In this document: positions 8,348 through 16,705 of the stretch, piece after piece
How the letters are laid out: each line of letters opens with the position of its first letter
Numbering within the stretch: the stretch's first letter is position 1
Assembly (NCBI RefSeq): GCF_013978595.1
Contig: NZ_JACDTZ010000001.1
Span: 62,001 to 126,000, forward strand
Direction of reading: 5' to 3'
Source of the DNA: Corynebacterium haematomassiliense
GTDB lineage: Bacteria; Actinomycetota; Actinomycetes; Mycobacteriales; Mycobacteriaceae
Length of the DNA: 64,000 nucleotides
Position numbers and translations under genes: made by a program
The notes under the pieces: model-generated
What the model saw: the letters and a program-made list of their open reading frames with translations, nothing else
Told to the model about the DNA's origin: nothing
Database searches by the model: none

Positions 8348-8533
8348 TCACAGCAGTACGGAAACGCCGCGCACGACCGAATCCCACAGGCCGACCACCG
8401 AAAAGCTGAGGTCGCGTAGCGAAGCCTGCCAGGACTGTGGAAGGAAGTTGTTGGTGATGTCGGTGGTCAGCATGATGCGCAGATCCTCCGCGCCGTGGTG
8501 CATGTTGTAGTTCAGCTGCGAGCTCAGATTCAT
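8348..8533 (-). CDS. small hypothetical protein, 61 aa
   Basis: Begins MNLSSQLNYNMHHG and ends in an amphipathic, hydrophobic stretch (LSFSVVGLWDSVVRGVSVLL). The start at 8533 is supported by TAGCAT 7 nt upstream, the same leaderless layout as many genes here; no Shine-Dalgarno is visible. The size and amphipathic tail recall small corynebacterial envelope peptides, but no specific similarity to PorA or PorH is evident. It could still be a chance reading frame. Confidence 0.45.
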   Translation of the reverse strand: MNLSSQLNYNMHHGAEDLRIMLTTDITNNFLPQSWQASLRDLSFSVVGLWDSVVRGVSVLL

Positions 8534-8613
8534 GGCAGCGATGCTACGCCCGCCAACGGCTAACCGTACGAACATCACATTTTGCAGGATTTATAGGAGT
8601 GACTAGCGTCAGG

Positions 8614-8640
8614 TATATAACAACCGAATCAAGGAGGGGC
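8614..8640 (+). promoter_or_regulatory. candidate -10 and ribosome-binding site of the DASS transporter
   Basis: TATATA (8614-8619) is followed by AAGGAGGGG (8631-8639) immediately before the GTG start at 8646. This is one of the strongest Shine-Dalgarno sequences in the window. Confidence 0.55.
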
Positions 8641-8645
8641 ACGCA

Positions 8646-10160
8646 GTGACTTCAGCGACCACAGCAGTCACACCAGCAGCAAGCACAGAGCAACAACCCG
8701 CGGAAAAAGAACGCAACACCGGCAAGATCATCGCGTTCATCTTGGCGTTTGTGGCGCTCGGGGTGGTGATGATGCTGCCGATTGCGGGCCTGGCCATGCC
8801 GGCGAAAATCGCGCTCGGCATGCTCGCCTTCGCCGTGATCATGTGGGTCACCGAGGCGGTGTCCTACTCAGTTTCCGCCGTGATCATCGTCGGCCTCATT
8901 GCGATCTTGCTCACCTTCGCGACCGACCCCGAGACCGGCGAAGCAGTCGGCGCCTCGAAGGGCTTGAGCATCGCGATGAGCGGCTTCTCGTCGTCTGCGG
9001 TGGCGCTCGTCGGCGCGGCGCTTGCGCTGGCGACGGCGATGCAGGCCACGGGGCTGCACCGCAGGCTGGCGCTCTATGTGCTCAAGACTGCGGGCGAGAA
9101 GGTCTCCAACATCGTCATCGGCGCGATTGTCATCTCCATCATCCTGGCGTTCTTCGTCCCGTCCGCAACGGCGCGAGCAGGCGCCGTCGTGCCGATCCTC
9201 ATGGGCATGGTCGCCGCGTTCGGCCTGGCCAAGGAGTCGAAGCTGGCGGCGCTTCTCGTTATTACCGCGACGCAGGCGGTGTCCATTTGGAACGTCGGCA
9301 TCAAAACCGCCGCGGCGCAGAACCTGGTGGCCGTCGGCTTCATCGAGGACCAGCTGGGCCAGACCGTGTCCTGGGGCCAGTGGTTCCTGTGGGCCGCACC
9401 ATGGTCAGTGCTGATGTCGATCGCGCTGTACTTCATCATGCGCCGGGCGATCAAGCCGGAGGCTGAAGCGATTGAGGGCGGGCGGGAGCTCGTCGAGAAG
9501 CAGCTTGCAGAGATGGGCCCGATGACCGGCGCCGAGAAGCGCCTCACCGCGATCGCCGTCGCGCTGCTGCTGTTCTGGGCGACCGAAGGTGTGCTGCACC
9601 CCATCAGCTCCGCCACCATCACCATCGTCGCGGTGGGCATCATGCTCACGCCCCGCATCGGCGTGATGGACTGGAAGTACGCCCAGGAACACATCAATTG
9701 GGGCACGCTCGTGGTCTTCGCCGCCGGCATCTCCCTGGGCAAGTTCCTGCTGGACACGGGCGCGGCGACCTGGCTGTCGGAGTCCACGTTTGGTGCCATC
9801 GGCCTGGCGTCCATGCCGATTCTGGCCACGATCGCGCTGGTGAGCCTGTTTAACATCCTCATCCACCTGGGCTTCGCCTCGGCGACCTCGCTGGCGTCCG
9901 CGCTGATCCCGGTCTTCATCGCGCTGGCGGCCACCCTGGACGTGCCCAATGACGGCATCGGGTTTGTCATCATTCAGCAGTTCGTCATCTGCTTCGGCTT
10001 CCTGCTGCCGGTCTCTGCGCCGCAGAACATGCTGGCCTACGGCACCGGCGCGTTCACCTCCAAGCAGTTCCTGCGCACCGGTATCCCGCTGACGATCGTG
10101 GGCTACCTGCTCATCCTGCTGCTGTCGGCAACCTACTGGAACTGGATCGGTCTGCTCTAA
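8646..10160 (+). CDS. DASS-family (SLC13-type) anion:Na+ symporter
   Basis: A 504-residue inner-membrane transporter with about a dozen helices. It carries the two hairpin substrate/Na+ motifs of the divalent anion:sodium symporter family, FVPSATARAGAVVPI near residue 173 and SAPQNMLAYG near 457, in their usual spacing. Expected substrates are dicarboxylates such as succinate, malate or fumarate, or sulfate; the exact one cannot be read. The GTG start has a strong AAGGAGG upstream. It is transcribed alone, and its stop abuts the stop of the convergent next gene with no spacer. Confidence 0.92.
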   Translation: MTSATTAVTPAASTEQQPAEKERNTGKIIAFILAFVALGVVMMLPIAGLAMPAKIALGMLAFAVIMWVTEAVSYSVSAVIIVGLIAILLTFATDPETGEAVGASKGLSIAMSGFSSSAVALVGAALALATAMQATGLHRRLALYVLKTAGEKVSNIVIGAIVISIILAFFVPSATARAGAVVPILMGMVAAFGLAKESKLAALLVITATQAVSIWNVGIKTAAAQNLVAVGFIEDQLGQTVSWGQWFLWAAPWSVLMSIALYFIMRRAIKPEAEAIEGGRELVEKQLAEMGPMTGAEKRLTAIAVALLLFWATEGVLHPISSATITIVAVGIMLTPRIGVMDWKYAQEHINWGTLVVFAAGISLGKFLLDTGAATWLSESTFGAIGLASMPILATIALVSLFNILIHLGFASATSLASALIPVFIALAATLDVPNDGIGFVIIQQFVICFGFLLPVSAPQNMLAYGTGAFTSKQFLRTGIPLTIVGYLLILLLSATYWNWIGLL

Positions 10161-10553
10161 CTACTCCACAATCAGGCCCAGGTGCAGCGCGGAAAGTTCG
10201 TGCTCGCCTGGGCCTTTCGGCAATTCAGCCAGCTCTTTGGCGGTCGCGGGCGTAATGGGAATGATCCACCCGAGCTTCGGGTCCAGCACCGGCACGGCCT
10301 CGCGCTCCACCGGCACGAAAGTGACGTCGCGCTCGCCTTCGCGCCGCAGCTGTACCGCTCCACCTGCGGCGATGCGGTCGAGCGCGGCCGCCGAGGTGGT
10401 CACAATGACCATCTTCTCCTCGGTGTCGGGGGAGAGTTTCGCGGTGTGCACCTCAAGCTTGTCGACGTCCAAAGGTTCAAACCGGTCCGGAAAATCCACC
10501 AGTGGAGTGTGGCCGAGGCCGAGGAGTTGGCGCGCGCGACTGAGAAGTCCCAT
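10161..10553 (-). CDS. conserved hypothetical protein, 130 aa
   Basis: Begins MGLLSRARQLLGLGHTPLVDFPDRF and has no signal peptide or membrane segment. A central VTTSAAALDRIAAGGAVQLRR suggests a compact alpha/beta fold; no family recognised. The start is supported by TACACT 8 nt upstream. That -10 overlaps the TATAAG -10 of the divergent ADP-ribosylglycohydrolase gene, so the two promoters share one short region. Confidence 0.75.
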   Translation of the reverse strand: MGLLSRARQLLGLGHTPLVDFPDRFEPLDVDKLEVHTAKLSPDTEEKMVIVTTSAAALDRIAAGGAVQLRREGERDVTFVPVEREAVPVLDPKLGWIIPITPATAKELAELPKGPGEHELSALHLGLIVE

Positions 10554-10580
10554 GTTGGCTGAGTGTATAAGGTGGCGGTC

Positions 10581-11495
10581 ATGGACATGATTTCGCGCGC
10601 CCGAGGAGTGCTCTACGGCCAGTGCATCGGCGACAACCTTGGCGCGCAGGTGGAGTTCTACAAGCCCGAAGACATCGCCGCCGAGTACCCGGACGGGGTG
10701 CGCGACATGCGCGACGGCGGTCACTGGGGTCTGAAAGCCGGCCAGGCGACCGACGACACCGAAATGGCCATCGAGCTCATCGACGCCCTGCGCCGTGCCG
10801 GCGGGTTCGACGAGTCGGAGGCACTGGCCGGCTACCAGCGGTGGATGGCAACCGACCCGTTCGACGCCGGCAATACGTGCCGCAGCGCGCTGGAGCGCGG
10901 CGAGAAAGACCACGGGTCTCAGGCGAACGGGGCCTTGATGCGCATCAGCCCGCTCGCGGTTGCTTACGCAGGCAAACCCGAGGAAGCGGAACGCTTCGCC
11001 CGCGCCGACGCCGAGCTCACCCACCCGAACCCCATGACGGTGGCCGCTAACGCGGTGTACGCAGGGGCGCTCGCGGATGTGCTCGGGGGTGCGGACCCGC
11101 TGGAAGCACTGCGAAACCGCCTCGACCGCGAAAACCTCGACCAGTACCGCGACGACCGCGCGATCGCCCGCGGCGACACCACAGCGACGTGGGAAACGCA
11201 GCTTCCCAACAATGGCGGGGGCTGGGTGTGCACCGCGCTCAACGCAGTCGTCTACCACGTCGCACAGGGCACCGACTTCGAGGAGGCGCTGGTGCAAACC
11301 ATCGCGCTCGGCGGGGACACGGACACCAATGCCGCCATCGTGGGCGCATTTCTCGGTGGCGTGGTAGGGCAGCACGCCATCCCGCAGCGGTGGCACGACG
11401 TCATCGACGCTATCGAGCCGCCGCTGGCCCACAACCGCCCGGAGCGCTACGTCCCGCGCCCGCGCGAGTGGGCTGCGGCGCTACTTGCCGAATAA
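10581..11495 (+). CDS. ADP-ribosylglycohydrolase family protein
   Basis: A 304-residue protein that would remove ADP-ribose from proteins, nucleic acids or metabolites. The two dinuclear-Mg signatures are intact: TDDT at 57-60 and GGDTDTNAA with Asp246 and Asp248. No ADP-ribosyltransferase gene is nearby, so it does not look like a DraG/DraT pair. The ATG at 10581 is preferred (TATAAG 9 nt upstream, leaderless); a GTG 18 nt earlier overlaps that hexamer. The gene ends 15 bp inside the convergent HNH gene. Confidence 0.92.
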   Translation: MDMISRARGVLYGQCIGDNLGAQVEFYKPEDIAAEYPDGVRDMRDGGHWGLKAGQATDDTEMAIELIDALRRAGGFDESEALAGYQRWMATDPFDAGNTCRSALERGEKDHGSQANGALMRISPLAVAYAGKPEEAERFARADAELTHPNPMTVAANAVYAGALADVLGGADPLEALRNRLDRENLDQYRDDRAIARGDTTATWETQLPNNGGGWVCTALNAVVYHVAQGTDFEEALVQTIALGGDTDTNAAIVGAFLGGVVGQHAIPQRWHDVIDAIEPPLAHNRPERYVPRPREWAAALLAE

Positions 11496-12542
11496 CAATT
11501 TCATCGCCCCGAACTGGTGGTACGGGTTCGGCACCGCATAGCCCCTGGGTGAGACCCACACCGGCATCCCTCCAATGAAGCGCACCCGGCCGCGCTTGTT
11601 GATGTGCGCGTCATCGTCGTTCGTGCGGTTGTGGTACGGGCACAGCATGGCCAGGTTTTTCATTTTGGTTTCCCCGCCGTGCTTCCACGCGATGATGTGG
11701 TGGACTTCGCAGTGGTCCGCGGCGTGGCGGCAGTCCGGCACCAAGCACACCGGGGAGGTCGCCTTGGCCAGGATGCGCTGCTTGTTGTTCGCGCGACGCT
11801 GCCCCTGGTACAGGTTCACCGCTCCTTCCTCCGGGTGGAACAGCGCAACCTGGAGGGTGTCACCCACGAGGTACTGCAGGTACTCGGCGCCGGTGATGGT
11901 GGTGCCGTCGGTCAACCCCAGGATCGTCTCGTCGCCCTCTCCGGCGAGGATGCGGACATGGTCCTCGAGCGGCACCAGAATTAGTGGGGTGGGGGAGGCG
12001 GTGGGGACGCTGTAGCCGTCGCGAAGCAATGCGACAAAGCGCTCGAGCATTTGCGGACCGGCGGGTTTGGAGGTGTCGATGCCGCGGCGCAGCGCCGCCT
12101 CCAGGTCGGCGAGGAAGCGCTCGTCGAAGACGATCTGGAGCACCCGTTTGCCGTCGATGGACTTGGAAAACGAGATTGAATCCTTCCGCGGCTTCTTTAC
12201 CGCCGGGATCAGCTCTTTCGCGGCGCGTTCGAGCGACTTGTACCGCTTCGACGCCTTGAGCAGCGCCAAGCGCAGCCGCCAGCGCGTGCCTTCGCACGTG
12301 ATGGGCTTGAGGCGGCGTTCGATCATGGCCAGCTGCTCCACGGAAAAATTCCCTTCGCGGGCCCTGTTCAAGGCTTTGCGTTGCTGTTTCACGTGTTTAG
12401 TGCGGCCGAAGTAGACCTTTTCCAGCTTCTGCCAGGCGGTGGCGGTGGTCGGGCTCATGCCGATGGAAAGTGCGGTGTCGCGGTCGAAGTTTTCAAGGTG
12501 GTCGACGGTCGGGCGGTTTTGGACGAAGTGTTGGAAACTCAT
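11481..12542 (-). CDS. HNH endonuclease domain protein (DUF222/13E12-like)
   Basis: A 353-residue protein with a long helical N-terminal region and a C-terminal HNH nuclease domain: CLVPDCRHAADHCEVHHI, then HGGETKMKNLAMLCPYHN, giving two Cys pairs for a zinc knuckle plus the catalytic His-His. This matches the many-copy actinobacterial HNH/DUF222 proteins of unsettled function. The start at 12542 has TAGGTT 6 nt upstream; a longer in-frame start at 12587 is unlikely. A perfect inverted pair of DnaA boxes lies ~50 bp upstream. Confidence 0.86.
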   Translation of the reverse strand: MSFQHFVQNRPTVDHLENFDRDTALSIGMSPTTATAWQKLEKVYFGRTKHVKQQRKALNRAREGNFSVEQLAMIERRLKPITCEGTRWRLRLALLKASKRYKSLERAAKELIPAVKKPRKDSISFSKSIDGKRVLQIVFDERFLADLEAALRRGIDTSKPAGPQMLERFVALLRDGYSVPTASPTPLILVPLEDHVRILAGEGDETILGLTDGTTITGAEYLQYLVGDTLQVALFHPEEGAVNLYQGQRRANNKQRILAKATSPVCLVPDCRHAADHCEVHHIIAWKHGGETKMKNLAMLCPYHNRTNDDDAHINKRGRVRFIGGMPVWVSPRGYAVPNPYHQFGAMKLLFGK

Positions 12543-12590
12543 GCGGGCAAACCTAAACGAAAAAAGCAACCCCACAAGGCCCTGCAAACG

Positions 12591-12637
12591 AAATCTGTGG
12601 ATAACCCGCGACAGCCCACCGAGTTATCCACAGATTT
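12591..12637. promoter_or_regulatory. inverted pair of consensus DnaA boxes
   Basis: AAATCTGTGGATAAC (12591-12605) and GTTATCCACAGATTT (12623-12637) are perfect 15-bp inverted arms around a 17-bp spacer. Each arm contains the exact DnaA box TTATCCACA. The element lies in the divergent promoter region of the HNH and YihY genes. Confidence 0.8.
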
Positions 12638-12695
12638 GGAAACGCTGGGAACCCGCGTACAGTTTCGCGACCACTCGCCGGTTACAGTGTCTGAC

Positions 12696-13805
12696 ATGGC
12701 AGAAAAGGGCACCTCTTACCGCGCTGAGCTGGTCATGCCGTACGGCACCGGCGACGTGGTCGTCTCCCCGCACGACTACGAATCACCTCTCGGGCGCGGT
12801 AACCGGCTCACTCGCGCCGGGTGGAAATCGGTGCTGCGCCGCATCGTCACCGACTTCGCCAACGACGCCATGGTGGACCGCGCCGCCGCGATGACGTACT
12901 ACACGCTGCTGTCGGTTGCGCCGATGCTGCTAGCCTCGTATTCCATCTTCAGCCTGCTCATGCCACGCGAAGAGGACGCCCCGGACTCGCTGCTCGCCGA
13001 GCTGATCCGCTCGTACGTGCCCGCGGAGTTGCAGGAAGATGCGCTGGCGTTGGTGCTGTCGATTGTCGGGACGCCGTCGCAAAGCACGATTGCCCTCGTG
13101 GTCTCGGTGTTGATCTCGCTGCTGTCCGCATCGGGGTATGTGCGGTCGTTTTCGCGCAACGCGAACCTCATGTACGGCCGCACCGAAGGCCGCCCGATCG
13201 TGGTGACGTGGGCGACGATGTGGCTGGTCACGCTCGTGCTTGTCGTCGGCGCGGTGGTGATCATTTTGGGCGCGTTGCTTACCGACGGCATCGTCAACGC
13301 CGTCCTCGGACCCATCGCACGGCCTCTGCAGCTGGAAGACGAGCTGGAGTACCTCACCTCGATCTTCCTGCCCGTGTGGGACTACCTGCGCGGACCCGTG
13401 ATCGCGGTGGTGGCGGTCGCGCTGGTCAGCGTGCTCTACCACTTCACGCCAAACGTGCGGCCGGGGCGGTTCCGCGTGCTCACGCTCGGCTCGGCGCTGG
13501 CGCTCACGGTGGCCAGCGCGCTGTGGGTCGGTTTTGGCTGGTACCTGAAGCTGGTCGGCGTGCGCAGCACCTACGGCGCGTTCGGAACGGTGCTTGCGGT
13601 GCTGGTGCTGGTGTGGACGGTCAACGTGGTGCTGCTGATGGGCGTGAAGATCGACGCCGAGGTGCTGCGCGCCAAGGAGCTGCAGGCGGGGATGGATTCG
13701 CGGCGCTGCATCCAGGCGCCGCCGCGCTCCAGCAGGGGTGCTGCGGGAAGGCTGCAAATGCGGCGGTGGACCGACCGGGTCGCCGACGAAATTTTGGACA
13801 GTTGA
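12696..13805 (+). CDS. YihY/BrkB-family inner-membrane protein
   Basis: A 369-residue membrane protein with about six helices. The family hallmarks are DRAAAMTYYTLLSVAPMLL near residue 67, SRNANLMYG near 155 and YHFTPNVRPGRF near 250. Members were once called ribonuclease BN or virulence factor BrkB; the molecular role is unresolved, with export proposed. TACAGT exactly 7 nt before the ATG supports this start and a leaderless mRNA. The -10 lies 46 bp past the DnaA-box pair, so DnaA could influence expression. Confidence 0.88.
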   Translation: MAEKGTSYRAELVMPYGTGDVVVSPHDYESPLGRGNRLTRAGWKSVLRRIVTDFANDAMVDRAAAMTYYTLLSVAPMLLASYSIFSLLMPREEDAPDSLLAELIRSYVPAELQEDALALVLSIVGTPSQSTIALVVSVLISLLSASGYVRSFSRNANLMYGRTEGRPIVVTWATMWLVTLVLVVGAVVIILGALLTDGIVNAVLGPIARPLQLEDELEYLTSIFLPVWDYLRGPVIAVVAVALVSVLYHFTPNVRPGRFRVLTLGSALALTVASALWVGFGWYLKLVGVRSTYGAFGTVLAVLVLVWTVNVVLLMGVKIDAEVLRAKELQAGMDSRRCIQAPPRSSRGAAGRLQMRRWTDRVADEILDS

Positions 13806-13832
13806 ACACCGGCGCGTCGGTAGCGTGGTGGC

Positions 13833-14717
13833 ATGACGTTGATTGATCCGCGCACAAAGTACCCGTCCGAGTTTCCCTCCGAGCCGCGCCAGGACAACCC
13901 CGGCCTGGATGTGAAGATGGCCACCGAGCCCGACCTGGGCCAGGAATCCTACGTGGGATCCGGCAAGCTCGAGGGCCGTCGCGCACTCATCACCGGCGGC
14001 GACTCCGGCATCGGCGCCGCTACCGCCATCGCGTTTGCCCGCGAGGGTGCGGACGTGGCCATTTCCTACCTGCCGGAGGAGCAGGAGGACGCAGACCGCA
14101 TTGTGAAGCTCATCGAGGACGCCGGGCGCACGGCAGTGGCGATCCCGGGCGACCTGCAGGAGCTGGACAACTGCGTGGCCGCGGTGGAAAAGGCCGTCGA
14201 GGGCCTGGGCGGCATTGACATCCTGGTCAACAACGCCTCGCGCCAGGTGTGGAATGACGGCATCCTCAACATCTCCGACGATGACTTCGACGCCACCATG
14301 AAGACCAACATCTACTCCGCCTTCCGTGTGACCAAAGAAGCGGTCAAGTACATGGAGCCGGGGTCATCCATCATCTTTTCCACGTCTATTCAGGCCTACA
14401 GCCCGTCGAAAGAACTGCTGGACTACGCCATGACCAAGGCCGCCTTCAACAACCTGGCCAAAGGCCTGTCCGGTGAGCTGCTGCCGTCGAAGGGCATTCG
14501 CGTCAACGCGGTCGCGCCGGGGCCGATCTGGACCGTGATCCAGCCTGCCGAAGGCCAGCCCAAGGAGGTCGTGGACAACTTCGCGCAAGACTCCGACATC
14601 GGCCGCCCGGGGCAGCCCGCGGAGCTCGCCGGCGCGTACGTCTTCCTCGCGTCCGAGGCCGCGTCCTACATCTCCGGCGAGACACTCGCGGTGACCGGCG
14701 GTGCGCTAACTCCGTAG
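13833..14717 (+). CDS. SDR-family oxidoreductase (YghA-like)
   Basis: A 294-residue NAD(P)-dependent short-chain dehydrogenase with an N-terminal extension typical of the YghA/general-stress subgroup (DPRTKYPSEFPSE). The nucleotide motif ITGGDSGIG is near 51-59, NNAS near 132, and the catalytic Tyr-Lys lies in YAMTK near 193-197, with the upstream Ser in FSTSIQAYS. The substrate is unknown. TAGCGT sits 6 nt before the ATG. It precedes the biotin operon but is separated from it by the BioQ-like operator. Confidence 0.9.
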   Translation: MTLIDPRTKYPSEFPSEPRQDNPGLDVKMATEPDLGQESYVGSGKLEGRRALITGGDSGIGAATAIAFAREGADVAISYLPEEQEDADRIVKLIEDAGRTAVAIPGDLQELDNCVAAVEKAVEGLGGIDILVNNASRQVWNDGILNISDDDFDATMKTNIYSAFRVTKEAVKYMEPGSSIIFSTSIQAYSPSKELLDYAMTKAAFNNLAKGLSGELLPSKGIRVNAVAPGPIWTVIQPAEGQPKEVVDNFAQDSDIGRPGQPAELAGAYVFLASEAASYISGETLAVTGGALTP

Positions 14718-14720
14718 CGC

Positions 14721-14757
14721 TGAACACCGTTCAAAACAGCCGGTGAGCTGCTAGGGT
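14721..14757 (+). promoter_or_regulatory. BioQ-like operator and bioA promoter
   Basis: TGAAC-ACC-GTTCA (14721-14733) matches the palindromic TGAAC-N3-GTT core described for the TetR-type biotin repressor BioQ of Corynebacterium glutamicum. It overlaps a -35 TTCAAA (14730-14735), which stands 16 bp from the -10 TAGGGT (14752-14757). The bioA ATG follows 8 nt later. Confidence 0.8.
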
Positions 14758-14765
14758 TCTAGCTC

Positions 14766-16031
14766 ATGCACGCCCATGAAATCGCCGACATCGACGCCGC
14801 CCATATCTGGCACCCCTACGCGGAACCGGGGCAGTTCACTTACCCCGTCGACAGTGCCGCAGGCGCGCGCATCACGCTTCACGACGGCCGCGTGCTCATC
14901 GACGCCATGTCCTCCTGGTGGGCCGCGATCCACGGCCACTCCAACCCGCGCCTGGTCGCGGCGGCCGAGGCGCAGATTGCCAAGATGAGCCACGTCATGT
15001 TCGGCGGGCTCACCCACGAGCCGGCGGCGACGCTGACGAAACGCCTTCTCGACCTCACTGGCGGGGTGTTTTCCCAGGTGTTCTTCTCCGACTCCGGCTC
15101 CGTGTCGGTGGAAGTGGCGATGAAGATGGCCCTGCAATACGCCATCGGGCTGGGGCATCCGGAGCGCACCACCTTCCTCACCTGGCGCTCCGGCTACCAC
15201 GGCGACACGTTCGCCACCATGAGCGTGTGCGACCCGGATGGCGGAATGCATTCGATGTGGGGCGACGCGCTGAAACCGCAGGTCTTCGCGCCGGCACCGC
15301 CGGTGCGCGGGGCGTCCGCCGCCGACCGCGATGCCTACCTCGAACAGTTCGCGCGCCTGATCACGCCGGAGATCGCCGGCGTGATCGTCGAGCCGGTGGT
15401 CCAGGGAGCAGGCGGCATGCGCTTCCACGACCCCGAACTGCTTTCAGGGCTACGCACACTTTGCGACGCCTCCGGCATCCCCCTCATCGCCGACGAAATC
15501 GCTACCGGGTTCGGCCGCACCGGCCAACTGTTCACCACCCTGGACAACGGCGTGGTGCCCGACATCATGTGCGTGGGCAAGGCGATGACCGGCGGGTTCA
15601 TGACACTTGCGGCCACCCTCGCCACCGAGAAGATCGCATCCGGGATGCAGCCGCGCGCGCTCATGCACGGCCCGACGTTCATGGCGAACCCGCTCGCGTG
15701 CGCGGTCGCGGCCGAGTCCGTCGCAATGGTGGCGGAGGGGCAGTGGCGCGACCAGGTCGCCCGGATCGAAGCCGGCCTCGAGCGCGGCCTGCGCCCGCTG
15801 GCGGATCTCCCGGGCGTGGCGGACGTGCGCGTGCTCGGGGCTATCGGCGTGGTCGAGCTCGAGCACGACGCGCCCATGCGCGAGACCACCGAGGCCGCGA
15901 TGGCCGAGGGAGTGTGGATCCGGCCGTTCGGCCGGCTGATCTACACCATGCCGCCCTACATCTGCACAGACGAAGACATCGCCCAGATCTGCCGGGGTAT
16001 CACGGCAGCAGTCAAGGAGGCCACCAAATGA
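14766..16031 (+). CDS. bioA: adenosylmethionine-8-amino-7-oxononanoate aminotransferase
   Basis: A 421-residue PLP enzyme that converts KAPA to DAPA with SAM as amino donor, the third-last step of biotin synthesis. Characteristic features are the N-terminal HIWHPYAEP, the substrate-binding SSWWAAIHGH, the cofactor-binding DEIATGFGRTG, and the PLP lysine Lys272 in CVGKAMTGG. The length is normal. The start follows a BioQ-like operator and a TAGGGT -10, probably leaderless. It overlaps bioD by 4 bp (ATGA), implying translational coupling. Confidence 0.97.
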   Translation: MHAHEIADIDAAHIWHPYAEPGQFTYPVDSAAGARITLHDGRVLIDAMSSWWAAIHGHSNPRLVAAAEAQIAKMSHVMFGGLTHEPAATLTKRLLDLTGGVFSQVFFSDSGSVSVEVAMKMALQYAIGLGHPERTTFLTWRSGYHGDTFATMSVCDPDGGMHSMWGDALKPQVFAPAPPVRGASAADRDAYLEQFARLITPEIAGVIVEPVVQGAGGMRFHDPELLSGLRTLCDASGIPLIADEIATGFGRTGQLFTTLDNGVVPDIMCVGKAMTGGFMTLAATLATEKIASGMQPRALMHGPTFMANPLACAVAAESVAMVAEGQWRDQVARIEAGLERGLRPLADLPGVADVRVLGAIGVVELEHDAPMRETTEAAMAEGVWIRPFGRLIYTMPPYICTDEDIAQICRGITAAVKEATK

Positions 16032-16705
16032 TCATCGCCATCACCGGCACCAACACCGACGTAGGCAAGACGGTGGCCACCGCCGCCATCGCCGCCGTGC
16101 TCAAGCGCCGCGGCGTCGACGTCGTGGCCGCCAAACCCATCCAGACGGGGGAGGCACCGGGGCAGGGGGATGCGGCAGCCGTCGAGAAGCTTGCTGGCGT
16201 TGCGACGTTTGAGCGGTGGCGCTACCCGGAGCCACTCGCGCCGAACCTCGCCGCGCGGCGGGCGGGGATCCAAACCCCGAGCCTGGACGAGGTCGCCGAA
16301 TGGGTCCGCAGCCTCGATGCCCCGGGGCGCGTGGTTCTGGTGGAAGGCGCAGGCGGGCTGTTGGTGCGGCTCGCGGACGACTACACGCTCGCCGACATCG
16401 CCAAAACCGCAGGGGCCCCGCTGGGGGTGGTGACCTCGCTGGGCCTGGGCAGCCTGAACCTCGCCGAGCTGACCTGCGTCCAAGCCCGCGCCATGGGCCT
16501 GGAGGTGCTGGGGCTGATCGGCGGCAGCATGCCGGACAACCCGGACCTGCCCACGCGCCTGAACGTCGAAGAGCTGCCGGAAGTCACCGGCGCCGAGTAC
16601 TGGGGCCACCTGCCGGAAGGCTGCGGGCGCCTCAGCACGGACGAATTTGCGGAGATCGCCTGGGACGCGATCGGGGAGGCCGTGCGCGTAGGCTCGCGTG
16701 CATGA
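16028..16705 (+). CDS. bioD: dethiobiotin synthetase
   Basis: A 225-residue ATP-dependent carboxylase that closes the ureido ring of DAPA to give dethiobiotin. The P-loop GTNTDVGKTVAT is at 7-18, the substrate-binding KPIQTG follows, and VEGAGGLLVRL is the second conserved motif. It overlaps bioA by 4 bp at its start and the patatin gene by 4 bp at its end, so all three are translated from one message. No bioF or bioB is in the window. Confidence 0.97.
   Translation: MIIAITGTNTDVGKTVATAAIAAVLKRRGVDVVAAKPIQTGEAPGQGDAAAVEKLAGVATFERWRYPEPLAPNLAARRAGIQTPSLDEVAEWVRSLDAPGRVVLVEGAGGLLVRLADDYTLADIAKTAGAPLGVVTSLGLGSLNLAELTCVQARAMGLEVLGLIGGSMPDNPDLPTRLNVEELPEVTGAEYWGHLPEGCGRLSTDEFAEIAWDAIGEAVRVGSRA

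Noticed and set aside
11481..12542. HNH gene as part of an intron, intein or insertion sequence
   Set aside because: No flanking exon, splice motif, terminal repeats or target duplication; the protein matches the free-standing HNH/DUF222 type.
12591..12637. Chromosomal origin of replication at the DnaA boxes
   Set aside because: Only two boxes, no dnaA/dnaN genes and no AT-rich unwinding region nearby; better seen as a regulatory or titration site.
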